The notes: a model not told the origin generated them from the letters alone. Counted from the first letter of the stretch, positions 1 to 12,091 are shown. The stretch is 64,000 nucleotides of DNA from Cladocopium goreaui (GCA_947184155.2 CAMXCT020001122.1:113687-177686), one strand, 5' to 3'. Numbers and translations: made by a program.

Positions 1-327
1 CGTGACGTGGATGTACTTGATGACGGCGCATCTGCATGCACAAAGGAGTCGCATCTGCAAAGTCAAGTATGCGCAACGCTTGCTATTGCTGCTTTGGTGT
101 GTCTGCGGGTCCCTGGTGTTTCCCTGAACTAAATCGGACGGCCAAACCCATCATCAACACTAGTCACCGGTGCTGCTCCTAAACTGCAACATGGAATCAA
201 CTGATGCAGAAAGAGAGGACTCAACGATGCCCAAACTAGTGCAATTACTTTGCCTCAATTGATCCCCGCAGTCTGACATTTTGACTTGACATTTGTTTTG
301 ACATCTTCAAGTGACTCGCTGTCCAAC

Positions 328-594
328 CTTGCCACTTTTTACTGCACTAGCAAGGACTTCCGAAAGTGCGGCGGCCTTGAACTTCGCACCTTCTGCTTTC
401 AGCTCCTCACAGCAAGTTGGTGCCAAATCTGGCCACATGTTCTTCAGTCTGTGTATTTGCACTACTTCCATTTCACAAGATATCCATCCAGCGTCAGCCA
501 TGTTCATGCAAGCTCTGTGCTCCCAAATGCAGCGGTCCTTCAGGGCCATTTTGGCCAGCACCCTCGTCAGCCAATGTGGGTATTCCGCGGCCAT
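328..594 (-). CDS. Probable exon of unidentified gene
   Basis: An 89-codon open frame on the minus strand begins with ATG after a TTTTTGAG acceptor-like sequence and ends at a CAAG|GTTGG donor-like site; the frame stops 21 bases further on. The composition is protein-like: aromatic and charged residues early (EYPHWLTR, CIWEH) and an Ala/Lys-rich helix-like end (KAEGAKFKAAALSEV). I recognise no domain. It could also be a short complete ORF ending at 307. No partner exon was found with confidence. Confidence 0.4.
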
Positions 595-2159
595 CTCAAA
601 AATGCAGGGCTGTGGGGTGGAGGAGCTTCAAACACATTTTCAATTTTGGTTCACTTCGGAAACATGGACCAATGGACACAAAGGATCCCTGTAATTCCGA
701 ACCGACATGCTGCCAGCTGCCGTCTGCACCTCTACGGTATCAGTGGTGCTGCTGCGCACAAGGTGCTTGTGATGCCTTGTGACCGGGCATCAAGCTTCTA
801 AGCTGAGGGTGATTTATCATTTGGCATGGTGTGAATCTTGCACCACACTGTCTGGAACAAACCCTTTATGTGCACAACTCACAGGTAACACAATGTACAT
901 ACAATGCACTTACAGTAAGTCATCTTAATTCAAGTAGTGACGCATGTGTACCGCACGTGCGTTCATGTCGATCACATGAGTTCCATGTCAGGGACTCCAA
1001 GCAAAAATGCTGCTGCACCAGCAATCACGATGGCAAAGAGACCGAACCTAAGGCCAAATGCAATGAAAAGCATGCAAAAGCATGCAAAGGAGCTCTTGAA
1101 CGCTCCATGACCGCAATGGGCACTGAATGTGAAGTGTTTCGCAGATAGGTGCGTGGCAATGCACAACTATGATTTCAAGTTGGCTTGGCACATGTAGCCA
1201 TGCAGCGGAGTGTGACCCGCCGAGTAAACTGAAGACATATGAAGCAATGGAATCTTGAAGCTTCGATTTTGCACATTGTGGCCAATAGCTTGGCCAATTC
1301 TCGTGTCCTAGCTGTGTTGCGCTGAGTACTTCACACAGCCCATCGCGCTGGCTTTGGCGCTCCGGGAGAGGTCACAGGCCTCAACAAGCAGGAGCTGGCT
1401 CGAAAGTGTGAAAACATCGTTCCCCCCACCCCGTCTTCAACGTAGCAGCAAGAGCATGACTAAGGCCAAGCGAAGGTTAACATCCATGACGAGTCCGCTG
1501 GCTAGCAAAGACGAGCAGTAAAGACAACAAAGAAGCACATCTGACAACAAAATGAAACTTTCAATAGGGCAATTTGGATCTGTTGGATATTTTTGAACCC
1601 GTTATCTGCTCACTTCGGAAATCCACGTGCTCGATGCTCTTGAAGGCTCAAAATGCCCAAGCCGGACACCCGCTCGCTATCCGATGCCTTTCCCAGCTGA
1701 GCGCATAACATCGGAAGAGCTTCATATATGACCTCGGTTGAATCACATGCCAAACCCGATTCCTGGAGCCAAGAAAGCCTGGCAACGCGGCCGATTCATG
1801 AAAACATATGAAAAACATACCGAACATACCCGTGAAACATAAAGGCCTCACAGGAATTGCTCCCAAATTTGTCTGATACAGGCAATCGCTAAGGACAAAA
1901 CACGGCCATTTTTCCACAGAGAAAGACCTGCGCCAAATTCAAGACGATGCCTCAAATCTCAAATGAATTCAAATGAAAGATCATTGACATGTTCGCGCGG
2001 CAAAAACAAATCTTCGGGCTGCCACAAGATCAGGATAGGCCAAATCCTTTGGGCTCGGCTCAATGCACAAAGTTATCTAGGTAACTGCCGTTATTCGGGT
2101 GAAACTTGAAACTAAGAGCGGCTACGCTAGCCCATTGAAACTCAGATCAAGAATCTTAA
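595..2159. other. Non-coding or unassigned stretch
   Basis: No convincing gene. A 64-codon minus-strand ORF at 972-1166 starts with ATG and holds one strongly hydrophobic, membrane-segment-like stretch, but it has no other support. The rest is unique-looking sequence without evident repeats. Confidence 0.4.
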
Positions 2160-2540
2160 CTAGTCGATTTCTTCCCGGTAGGACCTGGAAACGCTCTGCT
2201 GCGCATCAGCCCAACGGGCTGTGCCGAAGATCGGATCTCCGATCAGAGTAGGCAAACAGCTTCTACTCCAATCGTTCCAATCCTCCGGGCTGGTGGAGGC
2301 CTGGGAAGTCTGCTTTCCCACATGTTGTGATGAATCTGCATCCCCTTCAAGGATGCGCTTCTCATCTTCCTCAGCAGCCCAGGGCATGGCACTTTCTCCA
2401 CCTCCAGGAGCTGACTTCCGTTCCGGCTCATGCCATTCCTCCTTCACTCTTCCGCAACAACAGGACTCTCCTATGCCGCTGAGGGAAACACTGGAACTGT
2501 GATGGAGTTGAAATCTGGCTACTTGAGCATTAAAAATCAT
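2160..2540 (-). CDS. Hypothetical protein or terminal exon
   Basis: A 126-codon minus-strand ORF with an ATG start and TAG stop. It is acidic and Ser-rich, with protein-like patches such as PWAAEEDEKRILEGDA and PEDWNDWSRS. No family was recognised. It could be the last exon of a gene whose upstream exons were not found, or a small intronless ORF. Confidence 0.4.
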   Translation of the reverse strand: MIFNAQVARFQLHHSSSVSLSGIGESCCCGRVKEEWHEPERKSAPGGGESAMPWAAEEDEKRILEGDADSSQHVGKQTSQASTSPEDWNDWSRSCLPTLIGDPIFGTARWADAQQSVSRSYREEID

Positions 2541-3540
2541 ACGGTATCATGACATGTCATGAGGATGCTTGGAGCACATCACAAGTGTATCCTGTAGGTC
2601 CTGGCAATCTTTTGCCAAGAGTCAACAGTCAGGCTACTTTCGCATATTAACTCAACGCGGCTAAACTTTCAAAGGACAATTGAGTTTTGGATCAAAATAC
2701 AACCAAAAGTCGCCCAAAAACCATGACTGGTATTGGTCGATGTTCACCGTCCCGTTTGATCCTGGTCGTCCGCGTGTCTCGATCGGTGCGTTCACTAGTT
2801 CTCGGACAAAACATCACCTGTTTGTGGCTAGTCCAGCTTGATCCCAACGGGGACAAATTTCTGGTAAATGATGGTAATTATGTAACTGCACGGAGATGCA
2901 CTGAGATTTTTGGTGTTCATTGCATTTTACTGCCAACTCATGTGGCTCCTCACCCCAAAATTCAACCCCAAAACCAGAAATGTCAGCCATCGATCCACTC
3001 CCAAGCCGTCGGCTCACAGAGACAGAGGTTAAAACCACCACTAAAGTGCACACACCTGCACCGATGATTTTCTTAGTTTCAGATCTTGCTGTGAGATCAA
3101 ACCGTTGAAAAACCAGCTCTTTCAATGACCTTTGATATTGGTGGTTGCTGCAACATCACAATGCCTAGCTTAGAGCTTGGTCTCGTGAGACATGTCAGCA
3201 CAAGTCGACCCCTCCCCAAGCTGCCTAACATGCAAATGACGCTCGCCAGGGCCACTTGTTTCAGTGACCTGATCCCAAAGGTAGAGTCAGAGATCTTGAA
3301 ACTCATCACATGAGTTACTTGCTTGGGCAGGCACCATAAATGCATTTTGTACAATAGTGGCACAAACATTTTGAACACAATGCATGGAATCATCAAAGTC
3401 CAAAGACTTCTGGCATCTGCTGTTTTTTTTGGTCAATTTCATCAGACTAAATGTTGCACTGCTCGTGCCTCAGCAATGATCCTGGCAAGCATAACAACGC
3501 CGCAAGCAAAACCTGAAGGCAATCGGATTCAAGCCCTCCG
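2541..3540. other. Unassigned stretch with a weak ORF
   Basis: A minus-strand frame at 2814-3125 encodes about 100 residues with one hydrophobic segment followed by SRRLGSGSM. Its first codon is TTG and no splice sites were convincing, so it is not called as a gene. Confidence 0.3.
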
Positions 3541-3541
3541 G

Positions 3542-3660
3542 CCGAGCTCAGTGAGCACCGCTGGACCTCAACCTGGGACCCGCCGAGCTCAGTGAGCACC
3601 GCTGGACCTCAACCTGGGACCTTCCGAGCTCAGTGAGCACCGCTGGACCTCAACGGCCAG
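3542..3660. repeat. 41-bp tandem repeat, three copies
   Basis: The block starting CCGAGCTCAGTGAGCACCGC recurs at 3542, 3583 and 3624, a period of 41 bp. The third copy runs directly into the next minisatellite. Confidence 0.85.
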
Positions 3661-4012
3661 ATAGAATGCTAGAAGATATGCCAGATAGAACGCCAGAAGA
3701 TATGCCAGATGGAATGCCAGAAGGTATGCCAGATAAAGTGCCAGAATGTTTGCCAGATAGAATGCCAGAAGATTTGCCAGATAGAATGTCAGATAGAATG
3801 CCAGAAGGTATGCCAGATAAAGTGCCAGAATGTTTGCCAGATAGAACGCCAGAAGATTTGCCAGATAGGATGTCAGAAGATATGCCAGAAGATATGCCAG
3901 ACAGAATGCCAGAAGATATGCCAGAACATATGCCAGAAGATATGCCAGGCAGAATGCCAGAAGATATGCCAGAAGATATGTCAGATAGAATGCCAGAAGA
4001 TTTGCCAGTAAC
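3655..4012. repeat. 12/24-bp minisatellite, open in several frames
   Basis: Degenerate tandem units of ATGCCAGAAGAT alternating with ATGCCAGATAGA, so the larger period is about 24 bp. Because the unit is a multiple of three, long ORFs appear on both strands: (MPED/MPDR)n on plus and leucine-rich frames on minus. No start context or unique flanking domain suggests a real gene. Confidence 0.85.
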
Positions 4013-4626
4013 AAAACGTATAGATGTCATGGTGGGGATCACACGAAGTAAAGTAATTTGTGAAATATTTTGTGAAAAATAAACAAAAGAAGACATATAA
4101 AAACATATTCCAAAAATATATCAAAAATGAAAAGTGAAAAAAAATATAATATGTATATGCACCCTCAGAAATCTAGGGGGAACCCAAAATCAATCCATGT
4201 AGATTCAGCACTAAAACCAGCCTTTCTGTGATGGATAGGAGAATGATGAGGAATGGGATTGTGACTTAGACCAATCCCAAGAGGTGCATACCGAGGCTGG
4301 TTGGAGGTTTGCGTTGCTCATTCTTCAAGGTATCGATGGACCACAAGGGTTCCAAACAGATAGCCCTCAACCGGATTTTCCCCACAACAAATCAAGACCC
4401 AGCGGATGTAAGCGTTTGACACCATATTTCTAGCGGAAAAAAAACACACAACACGCACGACGCACATATCAACTTTGTCAAAAACCACTCGGCAAGCCCA
4501 GGCTATCCCAGGGTGCTGGGCCAGTAGGTGGAGTAGTCGGCATAGTACTCTTTTTCAAGCCACGAGCCTGGCTGGATAGTGTCAACAGATTCAATACCAA
4601 ACCAGTTCTTTTTAGGGCATTGTTAT

Positions 4627-4784
4627 CTGGTTGGTGGTTTCAACCCCTTTTTTCCTTTCCTGCTGCTGTGCCGTGTTGGCACTTGGTCGGGTTTCAACCC
4701 CTCTGAAAAATATTAGTCAGTTGGAATTATTATTCGGATCCCAATAAAAAAGGAAAAATAAAAAATGTTCCAAACCACCAACCA
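4627..4784. mobile_element. MITE-B copy (with internal insertion)
   Basis: Inverted termini CTGGTTGGTGGTTT and AAACCACCAACCAG enclose the family core GAAAAATATTAGTCAGTTGG. TTAT flanks both ends, giving a 4-bp target duplication. About 50 bp of extra sequence near the left end, which repeats the GGTTTCAACCCC motif, makes this copy longer than the usual ~102 bp. Confidence 0.7.
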
Positions 4785-6403
4785 GTTATTCATCTAGGGT
4801 AAAGGGATTCAATCGAAATTGGCAGTAGCTACCGTTGGTTCCGTTCCAGGGTTTACTTGGTGTCCGATATTGATGATTCCGTATGGAGGTGATCATCATG
4901 GTTAAATCAGCCCAACCCCTCAAGTACTCGAGTTTGGCCGAGTTTGCTCATTTTGTGCCCATGAAAAACCATACTTAAACCGCCATTCAAAATACCAAAC
5001 AACAACATAAATCACGATTTATTATATATATATATCATAATACATATCATAATGCATATCATAATACATATTATAATAGCCCAAAAAAAAAACTCTACTG
5101 TAAATATCTCTGGTTTCATCCCATTCTCTCAGTGGTTTCCCCCTGCGCCTAAAGCAAGTCTCTGAGAGTCTGTCCAAGGCGAGTATCTCGCCATGGCTCA
5201 GAGAACCACGCCACGTTGAGCGTACGGCTCGGCCGGGCTTGGACGCCGAAACTGCGGGGTGTGAATGTTGATGGTGACTTCGGCCATTGATCATAAGTCA
5301 TGAGTCATCATATGAAGCATTGATAAAATGAACCATTGATAATTTAAGAAGTAATGATGTTTTGACTTATCAGGTTATTATATGTTATTATCAATGGTTC
5401 ATTATGAATAATAATAACCTGGTGATAATCACTACTCATTTAGAACACTACTCATAAAAAGAAAAAACTGATAATAAGCTCTTGTTACAAGATGTTAAAG
5501 TGGTTATAAATGGTCAAAAAGAACATCATACCAATATAGTCATAACATATTAGAACCATTTATAAGCCATCAGTTGGGCAGCGAAATCGTTAAGTTCAAT
5601 GACTAAGAAGTGCCAACCCATGTGAACCCTGCACCTGGGTGGTGTTTTTTTCAAATCTTCAGAGGTGTGATTTCGACAAATGTTGGCTAAAAATTGACCC
5701 AAGTGCTCATATGATCATATTTGGGATGTAGTACTGGTATAGACAAATAATTGGGATGTAGTACTGCTGGTAATGATTTTCTGCTGTACATCATTTCTCC
5801 CCCCCAAAAAAAATCACCAGCAAAGACATCCTTGGCTTTGCCTCCCTCAAAGTCCCGCCTCCAGGCTACTTCTGGACTTGAGATTCAAACGCGCGACAAC
5901 GGCCTGATGGGCTGCCAAGCTGCTGGGAGAAAAAATCAAAGATCCTCCCTGGGCCTGTCGATCTTCCAGGTCCTTGTCATAGATGACCTCGTGAATTCCT
6001 TGGCTGCAAAGTATAATATGAAAATAAAAGCTTGGTGGGGGCACTCTTTCTAATATAAATATGTATACATACGCAACAATATACTTAATTGATCTTAATT
6101 ATATTTATAGAGTTTGTTTGTTCGGGATGGTTCGGGAACACTACCATCAAAGGTTTGGATATCCGCGAGCGTTGATAACTTGCCATAGGAAGATCATCGT
6201 AGCAGTCCAAGCACTGCGAAGCACTTGAGTGAACCACGGCGAACACTGCAATGCCGAACTGCTCTTGGTGAAAAATTCCCCGTATCTATCCTTATCTAAC
6301 ATCCCTTATCCCCTATTTTTCTATGGTTATGAATGAAATTCTTAGGTGATTTGAAGATGATTTCGTGGTGGTGATGAAACACGAAGTTGATTGATCCCTC
6401 CAC
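4785..6403. other. Mostly AT-rich non-coding stretch
   Basis: AT-rich sequence with short ATATAT and CATAATA runs near 5023-5075 and simple repeats of GATAA/TTATCA at 5280-5470. A GC-rich island at 5130-5245 is open on minus (PGRAVRSTWRGSLSHGE) after an AAG acceptor-like site and could be an exon. It is too weak to call. Confidence 0.35.
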
Positions 6404-6494
6404 TTTGGCCCTGGACAAGCTGGTCAAACATGCTCCCCGTGCGACATGTGAGCATCGAATGCACAATCGCATCAAGCCCGCTGGCTTTCACCAA
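6404..6494 (-). CDS. Probable exon, unidentified
   Basis: Minus-strand frame of 30 codons after a CAATTTAAG acceptor-like site, beginning LVKASGLDAIVHSM. A GT donor at CCAAA|GTGG is possible but its exact end is uncertain. It belongs with the intron-dense unit by strand and style. Confidence 0.4.
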
Positions 6495-6628
6495 CTTAAA
6501 TTGACATCTCACATCTATGATCATCTATGATATGCCATTCCCCTTTGATCAATCGGTATCCTCCTTTTCAGAAACAGGTCTAGTGCTCCAAGGCTCCATA
6601 TTTGAAAGCATCAGTGAAGTCCTTCCAC

Positions 6629-6680
6629 CTGCCGAAAAACTTCTCCGGCATCTCTTTGCAAACAATGACTTCTTGCAGTC
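6629..6680 (-). CDS. Probable exon, unidentified
   Basis: A 52-bp exon between acceptor GTCTCCCAG and donor GGCAG|GTGGAAGG, both close to consensus. The best frame reads LQEVIVCKEMPEKFFGR with two split codons. No domain was recognised. Confidence 0.5.
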
Positions 6681-7215
6681 CTGGGAGACGAACTCAACTG
6701 GTCCCATTGGTTGGATTTTTCTCCAAGGAAATCATCCAAAATGGCAGTGGAATGCCACAATGGACAAATTTGGGCGCAAGGTTCCATGGCCCAAAGGGGA
6801 AACCCCGTGTCAGAGCAGAGCACTACTCTGTTTCATGTGTTCCCCTAAAATGAACCACGTTGATCCGCGAAATATGTAGATTCCAAGGGTGTCAATGTTG
6901 GAGCACATACATTTCTACCCAACTTGGACTGATATAGCACTGAATTACACCCTTCTCGCTAGCCGCTAGTTGCCGTCCCACTCATTGTTTGCGAGCACTT
7001 TTGACAAGCCGAACCGACCATCGCTGAAGATCCTTGGTCTTCTCACTTAGATCCACTTGAAAATACAATGATTTGTCCGATAATGAAACCCAAACATAAG
7101 CCTACCATTTGGGTATAAACTTGGAATCCCATCCATTTATGTTGATTTTGGGGGATGGCTTACCACACTACTGAAGATACAACGTTGTTTGATCTACGTT
7201 AAGATCATCCATATC

Positions 7216-7295
7216 CAGCCATGCCCAGAGCTCCTGTGTTCCTGGCTGCGTCACGCAGCACTTCGCCCAGGGCTGCGCTGGGGTGCCAAACATCT
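7216..7295 (-). CDS. Probable exon, unidentified
   Basis: GC-rich island after acceptor CTCCACCCAG. One frame reads DVWHPSAALGEVLRDAARNT and a second frame is also open, so the frame is not certain. The 3' end would need a GA donor (GGCTG|GATATG) and is approximate. Confidence 0.4.
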
Positions 7296-7544
7296 CTGGG
7301 TGGAGGTAGCACCAAGACAGATACACCTGGCACGACTGGCACGATGATCAAAAATGTGGAGGATCACCATGGATCACCTCTGCAAAAACACGATGATAAG
7401 ATATCGACTATAAATGACTATATGCTGTAATTATATTGATAAAGAAGTTGAATGACGTTTATGGATAATAAGTGTAGTTCGGATTTCAACACTGACATTT
7501 CTCATGGAGGAACGACTGGAAGACGAAAACATTGCCATGTGAAC

Positions 7545-7605
7545 CTTGCTGCTCTGCCAAGCTCATCAACTGCTGAAACTTCTCCATGACTCGCACTCTC
7601 TCCTC
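7545..7605 (-). CDS. Exon encoding a short helical segment
   Basis: A 61-bp exon with acceptor CCAATCCAG and donor CAAG|GTTCAC on the minus strand. It reads EERVRVMEKFQQLMSLAEQQ plus one base, a charged, helix-forming composition. It lies downstream of the RCC1-like gene and so probably belongs to a different gene. Confidence 0.6.
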
Positions 7606-8026
7606 CTGGATTGGTTTCAGGGACAACATTTACAGGAAAATTATGGAAACACCATGAAACACCCATGCTTTTGATGGGAAAAAACATGGGTTCGAGTTTC
7701 GACTGTAGATTCGGCCTGAAATCATCCGAACCTGGACGACCTTTCAGCTTGGAGCTACTCCATGAGATGCGACCGCATCTTGGGGGACCTTCCAACTTCC
7801 TGTGGCAGATTGATTCACTTTTATGCGGTGGTGGCCCCAGGAATTTATTACTCTTATTATACTATATACTTATTAGTAAAAACGCATGTATGGAACATCA
7901 AACCGTGCATTGATTCCCGACGAGCCCATGGGTTTTCCGATATTTATCATACACTATTCATGTCAACTTACAGAAGATCTGGAGAGTAAAACATCCACCC
8001 GACTTTTTCAAAGCTGACACACGTCA

Positions 8027-9394
8027 CTAAATGTAGCTGAACTGACCTTGGACTCTGGAGCTGTCACCACCAAAAACTGGATAGCCCCACGTCACCACGC
8101 TTCCACCAGCCAAAATCGCAGCAAAAGCACCGTATGTGCTACAAATCTGCTGGACATTCTTGAGCTGATGTTGGACTCTGGAGCTGTCACCACCATAGCC
8201 TGGATTGCCCCACGTCACCACGCTTTCACCTGCCAAAATTGCAGCAAAAGCACTGTGCGTGCCACAAATCTGCTGGACCTTCTTGAGCTGATGTTGGACT
8301 CTGGAGCTGTCACCACCATAGCCTGGATTGCCCCATGTCACCACGCTTCCATCTGCCAAAATTGCAGCAAAAGCACTGGCTGTGCCACAAATCTGCTCGA
8401 CATTTTGGAGCTGATGTCGGACTCTGGAGCTGTCGCCACCAAAGTCTGACATGCCCCACGTCACCACGCGTCCATCTGCCAAAATTGCAGCAAAAGCACC
8501 CTCTGTGCCAGAAATCTGCTCGACATTTTTGAGCTGATGTTGGACTCTGGAGCTGTCGCCACCAAAGTCTGACAGGCCCCACGTCACCACGCTTCCATCT
8601 GCTAAAATTGCAGCAAAAGCACCATACGTGCCACAAATGTGCTGGACATTCCTGAGCTGAGGCTGGACTCTGGAGCTGTCACCACCATAGCCTGGGCCCC
8701 ATGTCACCACGTTTCCATCTGCCAAAATCGCAGCAAAAGCTTCGTTTGTGCCACAAATCTGCTGTACATTTATGAGCCGATGTTGGACACTGGAGCTGTC
8801 ACCACCATAGCCTGGAGTGCCCCATGTCACCACGCTTCCATCTGCCAAAATTGCAGCAAAAGCACCCTCTGTGCCAGAAATCTGTTGGACATTTTTGAGG
8901 TGATGTTGGACTCCGGAGCTGTCACCACCATAGTCTGGATTGCCCCATGTCACCACGCTTCCATCTGCCAAAATTGCAGCAAAAGCACCGTGCCTGCCAC
9001 AAATCTGCTTGACATTCCTAAGCTGATGCTGGACTCTGAAGCTGTCACCACCTTTGTCTTGATCGCCCCAGGTGACAACCCTGTCAGCTCCAATACACCA
9101 CAAAGCAAAGGCAGACCTTGTCGCAGCTAGCTTTGGCTGCTGGACGACAGCTGTAAGGTTTTCTCCATCTCGAAGCCCAGAAAGTCGAAGAGATTCTGCT
9201 GGGTCGAAAAGGCGCCCGTCAGGTGCAGCAAGCTTGAGGAAACGTTGCCCCAGAGACTCTTGTGCTGCTGTTTTCAAGTCAGCGACGGTGCCAATCCGTG
9301 AGACTGCAACGGTTTCACGCCGTCCACTTGGCAAAGACACGTCAAATTTGATGAAACTGTCAGACACCTGACCATCCACAGTTTCGCGATTCAT
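8027..9394 (-). CDS. Ubiquitin-like / RCC1-like repeat protein, intronless
   Basis: A complete 455-codon ORF with ATG start and TAG stop. Residues about 15-85 look ubiquitin-like (VADLKTAAQESLGQ, DGRLFDP, LRDGENLTAV). The rest is about eight tandem units of roughly 40 residues of the form QICGT.GAFAAILADGSVVTWG followed by YGGDSS and VQHQLKNV. These resemble RCC1/HERC beta-propeller blades, with the conserved TWG and Gly pairs. Proteins of this layout are abundant in symbiodiniacean genomes; their substrates are unknown, so no enzyme activity is claimed (there is no HECT domain). It has no introns although its surroundings are full of them, which fits a retroposed copy. I found no spliced-leader relic upstream of the ATG. 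The tandem DNA repeats also keep an antisense frame open. Confidence 0.85.
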   Translation of the reverse strand: MNRETVDGQVSDSFIKFDVSLPSGRRETVAVSRIGTVADLKTAAQESLGQRFLKLAAPDGRLFDPAESLRLSGLRDGENLTAVVQQPKLAATRSAFALWCIGADRVVTWGDQDKGGDSFRVQHQLRNVKQICGRHGAFAAILADGSVVTWGNPDYGGDSSGVQHHLKNVQQISGTEGAFAAILADGSVVTWGTPGYGGDSSSVQHRLINVQQICGTNEAFAAILADGNVVTWGPGYGGDSSRVQPQLRNVQHICGTYGAFAAILADGSVVTWGLSDFGGDSSRVQHQLKNVEQISGTEGAFAAILADGRVVTWGMSDFGGDSSRVRHQLQNVEQICGTASAFAAILADGSVVTWGNPGYGGDSSRVQHQLKKVQQICGTHSAFAAILAGESVVTWGNPGYGGDSSRVQHQLKNVQQICSTYGAFAAILAGGSVVTWGYPVFGGDSSRVQGQFSYI

Positions 9395-10611
9395 GGCACA
9401 AAAACAAAGGCGTATCTGAAATTATCTGAAGAGATTCTATTATCCAAACATTCTCCAAACATCAATATCAGCGCTTTTCCCACCCAGAATTGGATGATGG
9501 GAAAAGGAAACCTCAGCCAATTTGGAGCTAAACTGACTATGGTTTCAGCTGCAGATTTGCCAACCAAAAAAACATATTGATTCCCCATCTGAACAGCTTT
9601 GTTTTTTCATGGCAAGGTGCGGCTAAACAATTAGACATTCTCCAAGCATCAGTGCCAAAATCTCTTCACTGCTGACTCTACGGTGGATTCCCGGTGGATA
9701 TTTGATTGATTTTGACTTTATCTTCCTATGTGTTGAGTTGCTGGGAGCCAAAACAAATACCACGTTTGCATCACTAGGGGGTGCAACGATGAACATTTCA
9801 GGGTGGTGGTTCTAATCCACTCAATGGCGACATCTTTCAAAAATCAAGGTTTTGCGGAGAGTCTAGAACTGTAGCTTCACCATTTGGCCAGAATACCATT
9901 TACGTATTCTGACCGAGTGGATACCCCATGAACATGCCCATTTAACAAGGCACACTTCATATCAAGGCACACAACTCGAGCAGTCCTCTTTGAGGTAGTG
10001 ATCTTTCTCCGAGACATCAGGGTTTCGCTGCAAGTTGAGCCAAATGACATCCATCCTGACACATGGTGGCCAAGGTTTTTCGGACGACTGGTTCCTTGAA
10101 ACAAAAAAGGTCAGCCAATGAAACATATGAAACTAGGGGGTTTAAAAGCGAAGAATTGAACGGTTAAACAGAAGTTTCTAGACTCTTGAAAACTGACTTC
10201 GAAACAATGAAACCCAACAAAATGGCTTCGCAAGATGAATTTCCTATTGGAAATTACTTTGGGGTTCAGGTAAGTTTGAGGGAGCAGAGTATGATCAGCA
10301 AGATGTTCAGCACCCTTCAGGGTTTGTGTCAAGTTCAGAAAATCAGAGAGGAAAAGAACAAATCCAAGCAGATTCACGCAATAGGCCATGGCAGCTATGC
10401 CTCAGAATTCGGTCCTAAACTGCACGAGCAAGTGCTACACATATATATATATTATATATATAGATATATACGTATATATACACACATGTTTTTTCTTTAA
10501 ATAAATTATATAATCTAGTTTGATGCATCCACAGAGCCAAGGATTTTCATATCCAACATGTTAATTATCCTCCGGCAATCTAACCTGGCGCTGGGACACC
10601 TCCCTATTAAC
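9395..10611. other. Non-coding stretch with a possible copia RT relic
   Basis: No exon was found. A minus-strand frame at 9877-10104 contains RVVCLDMKCALLNG, which resembles the copia reverse-transcriptase block 'DVKxAFLNG'. The flanking residues do not continue the domain, so at most this is a decayed fragment. An ATATATA microsatellite lies at 10,440-10,475. Confidence 0.3.
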
Positions 10612-10715
10612 TACCCTCTGGTAAACTAGCATAGCTATTGAAAATGGCCATTTATAGTGGATTCACCCATCAAAAATGGTGATTTTCCACAGTTATGTTA
10701 GTTTACCAGAGGGTA
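10612..10715. mobile_element. MITE-A copy a
   Basis: Near-perfect inverted ends CCCTCTGGTAAACTA and TAGTTTACCAGAGGG (inner arms ATAGCTATTGAAAATGGCC / GGTGATTTTCCACAGTTAT), with TA on both sides. TA target duplications and terminal inverted repeats suggest mobilisation by a Tc1/mariner-type transposase (Stowaway-like). There is no coding capacity. Confidence 0.85.
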
Positions 10716-11031
10716 ATTTAATATATTTCACACTTCACCAAAGTTCATCAACATTCCAAAAAAAAACACGACACGCGCACCAAAAAAACATCTCCGATTG
10801 ATCCATCTCCGACTTCTCCCACTGAAAAATATCGCCAAATCCATGGATTTTCCGCAGATGTTCCATAAGTTCCATAGTGTTTTCATGGATTTGCCGCTAT
10901 TGCCAGAGATTTTCCCATAGATGCCATAGAGGTTTCATAGATTTTCCCATGTTCTGGTGATTTTCCCAGGCATTTTTCCATGGATTTTCCACCTCCCATG
11001 GCTTTCCCCTGTGATCCCCGCGCCTCTGTGC

Positions 11032-11109
11032 CTGGGGCAGCCACGGCGCCCCTTCCTCCAAGGGGCCACGGAGCAACGAGACGTCGGAGGTGTAGACGGC
11101 CACGTCCTC
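11032..11109 (-). CDS. Probable exon, unidentified
   Basis: A 78-bp frame between acceptor GAACTCCAG and a GC donor (CCCAG|GCACAG), phase 0 at both ends. It begins EDVAVYTSDVSLLRGPLEEG. GT-rich and GGGAAAT-rich sequence follows on the plus strand, typical of the introns here. Confidence 0.5.
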
Positions 11110-12068
11110 CTGGAGTTCGAAATCGGGAAATCGAAACGGGAAACCAGGGTTGATCTGGGAATTTCTGGAGTTTTTTTTTTCTATTGGGAAAATTTGGGAA
11201 ATTCTAGATTCTAGATGATTGATATGGGAAATTTCGGTCGGAAACTATATGATTGTTGCCTTTTTTTTTATGGGAAATTGTTTTTTTATAAGGAACCTAT
11301 ATGGTTTGGATGGATAAATTATCATAAATCTATGAAACTATGGATATGTGGAAAAAAACATAGGAAACTATGATTGTTTACAGGAAAAATCTGTAGGAAG
11401 CTCTGGTATACTTTGTTTTTATGGGAAAATTCTAGAGGAAACAATGGCTAATGGGGAAATCTATGAAACTATCAGTTTTTAAAGGGATCAACCAGAAGAT
11501 GCCGGAAGAACCCATGATGGCATCGATGATGCTGAATTTCCTTCATTTCTGGATGCTTTGACTATTCGAACTCTTTTTCTTCGGGGTTGCTTTAAATGGG
11601 AAATCTATAACTAGGAAACTGGCTGACTTCCAATAGTTGTTTTAGGGGGCCTCTGAAGAGTTGCCTGCAATCCGATCTTGGGATCGTTTTCCCCCAAGGC
11701 CGGTATTGTTATTGTGAAACCAACTTGACTGCTGAACTTCTATTGTGAATACGTATGTTTATTATAATATTACTAGTGCTATTACTATATTACTACATAT
11801 TATTACCATCGTTCTTGTTGTTACATGCTAGTAACGTATATGTCCAAGCCCTGGTACCCAAAAAAAACACATCTGCGTGGCGTAGCTGTATTGGAGCATT
11901 CCCATCCTAAAATCTCCAACCAAATTCGACAAAATTAAAGCAATTGGGTCTTCGCCTACAAAATCCAACAGAAATGCTGGTTCTTTACAGAAAGACACCA
12001 AAATGCATCGAAATGCTATGAATTCTGATTCATTGAATAAACCCACAGCTTTGGGACCTTAAATCAGC
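11110..12068. other. Intron-like sequence
   Basis: AT-rich sequence with repeated GGGAAA(T/C)T and GGAAACTAT words at 11,120-11,480 and no credible open frame. A possible tiny exon (12,069-12,091, DRGQFWY) adjoins the next MITE-E intron. Confidence 0.35.
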
Positions 12069-12091
12069 GATACCAAAACTGCCCGCGGTCA

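Noticed and set aside
3589-4096. Long ORFs on both strands rich in MPED/MPDR or Leu/Ala
   Set aside because: They are products of a 12/24-bp minisatellite that stays open in several frames; there is no unique sequence or start context.
9877-10104. Copia reverse-transcriptase fragment
   Set aside because: Only the short LDMKCALLNG block resembles RT; the neighbouring sequence does not continue the domain. Left as a note, not a call.
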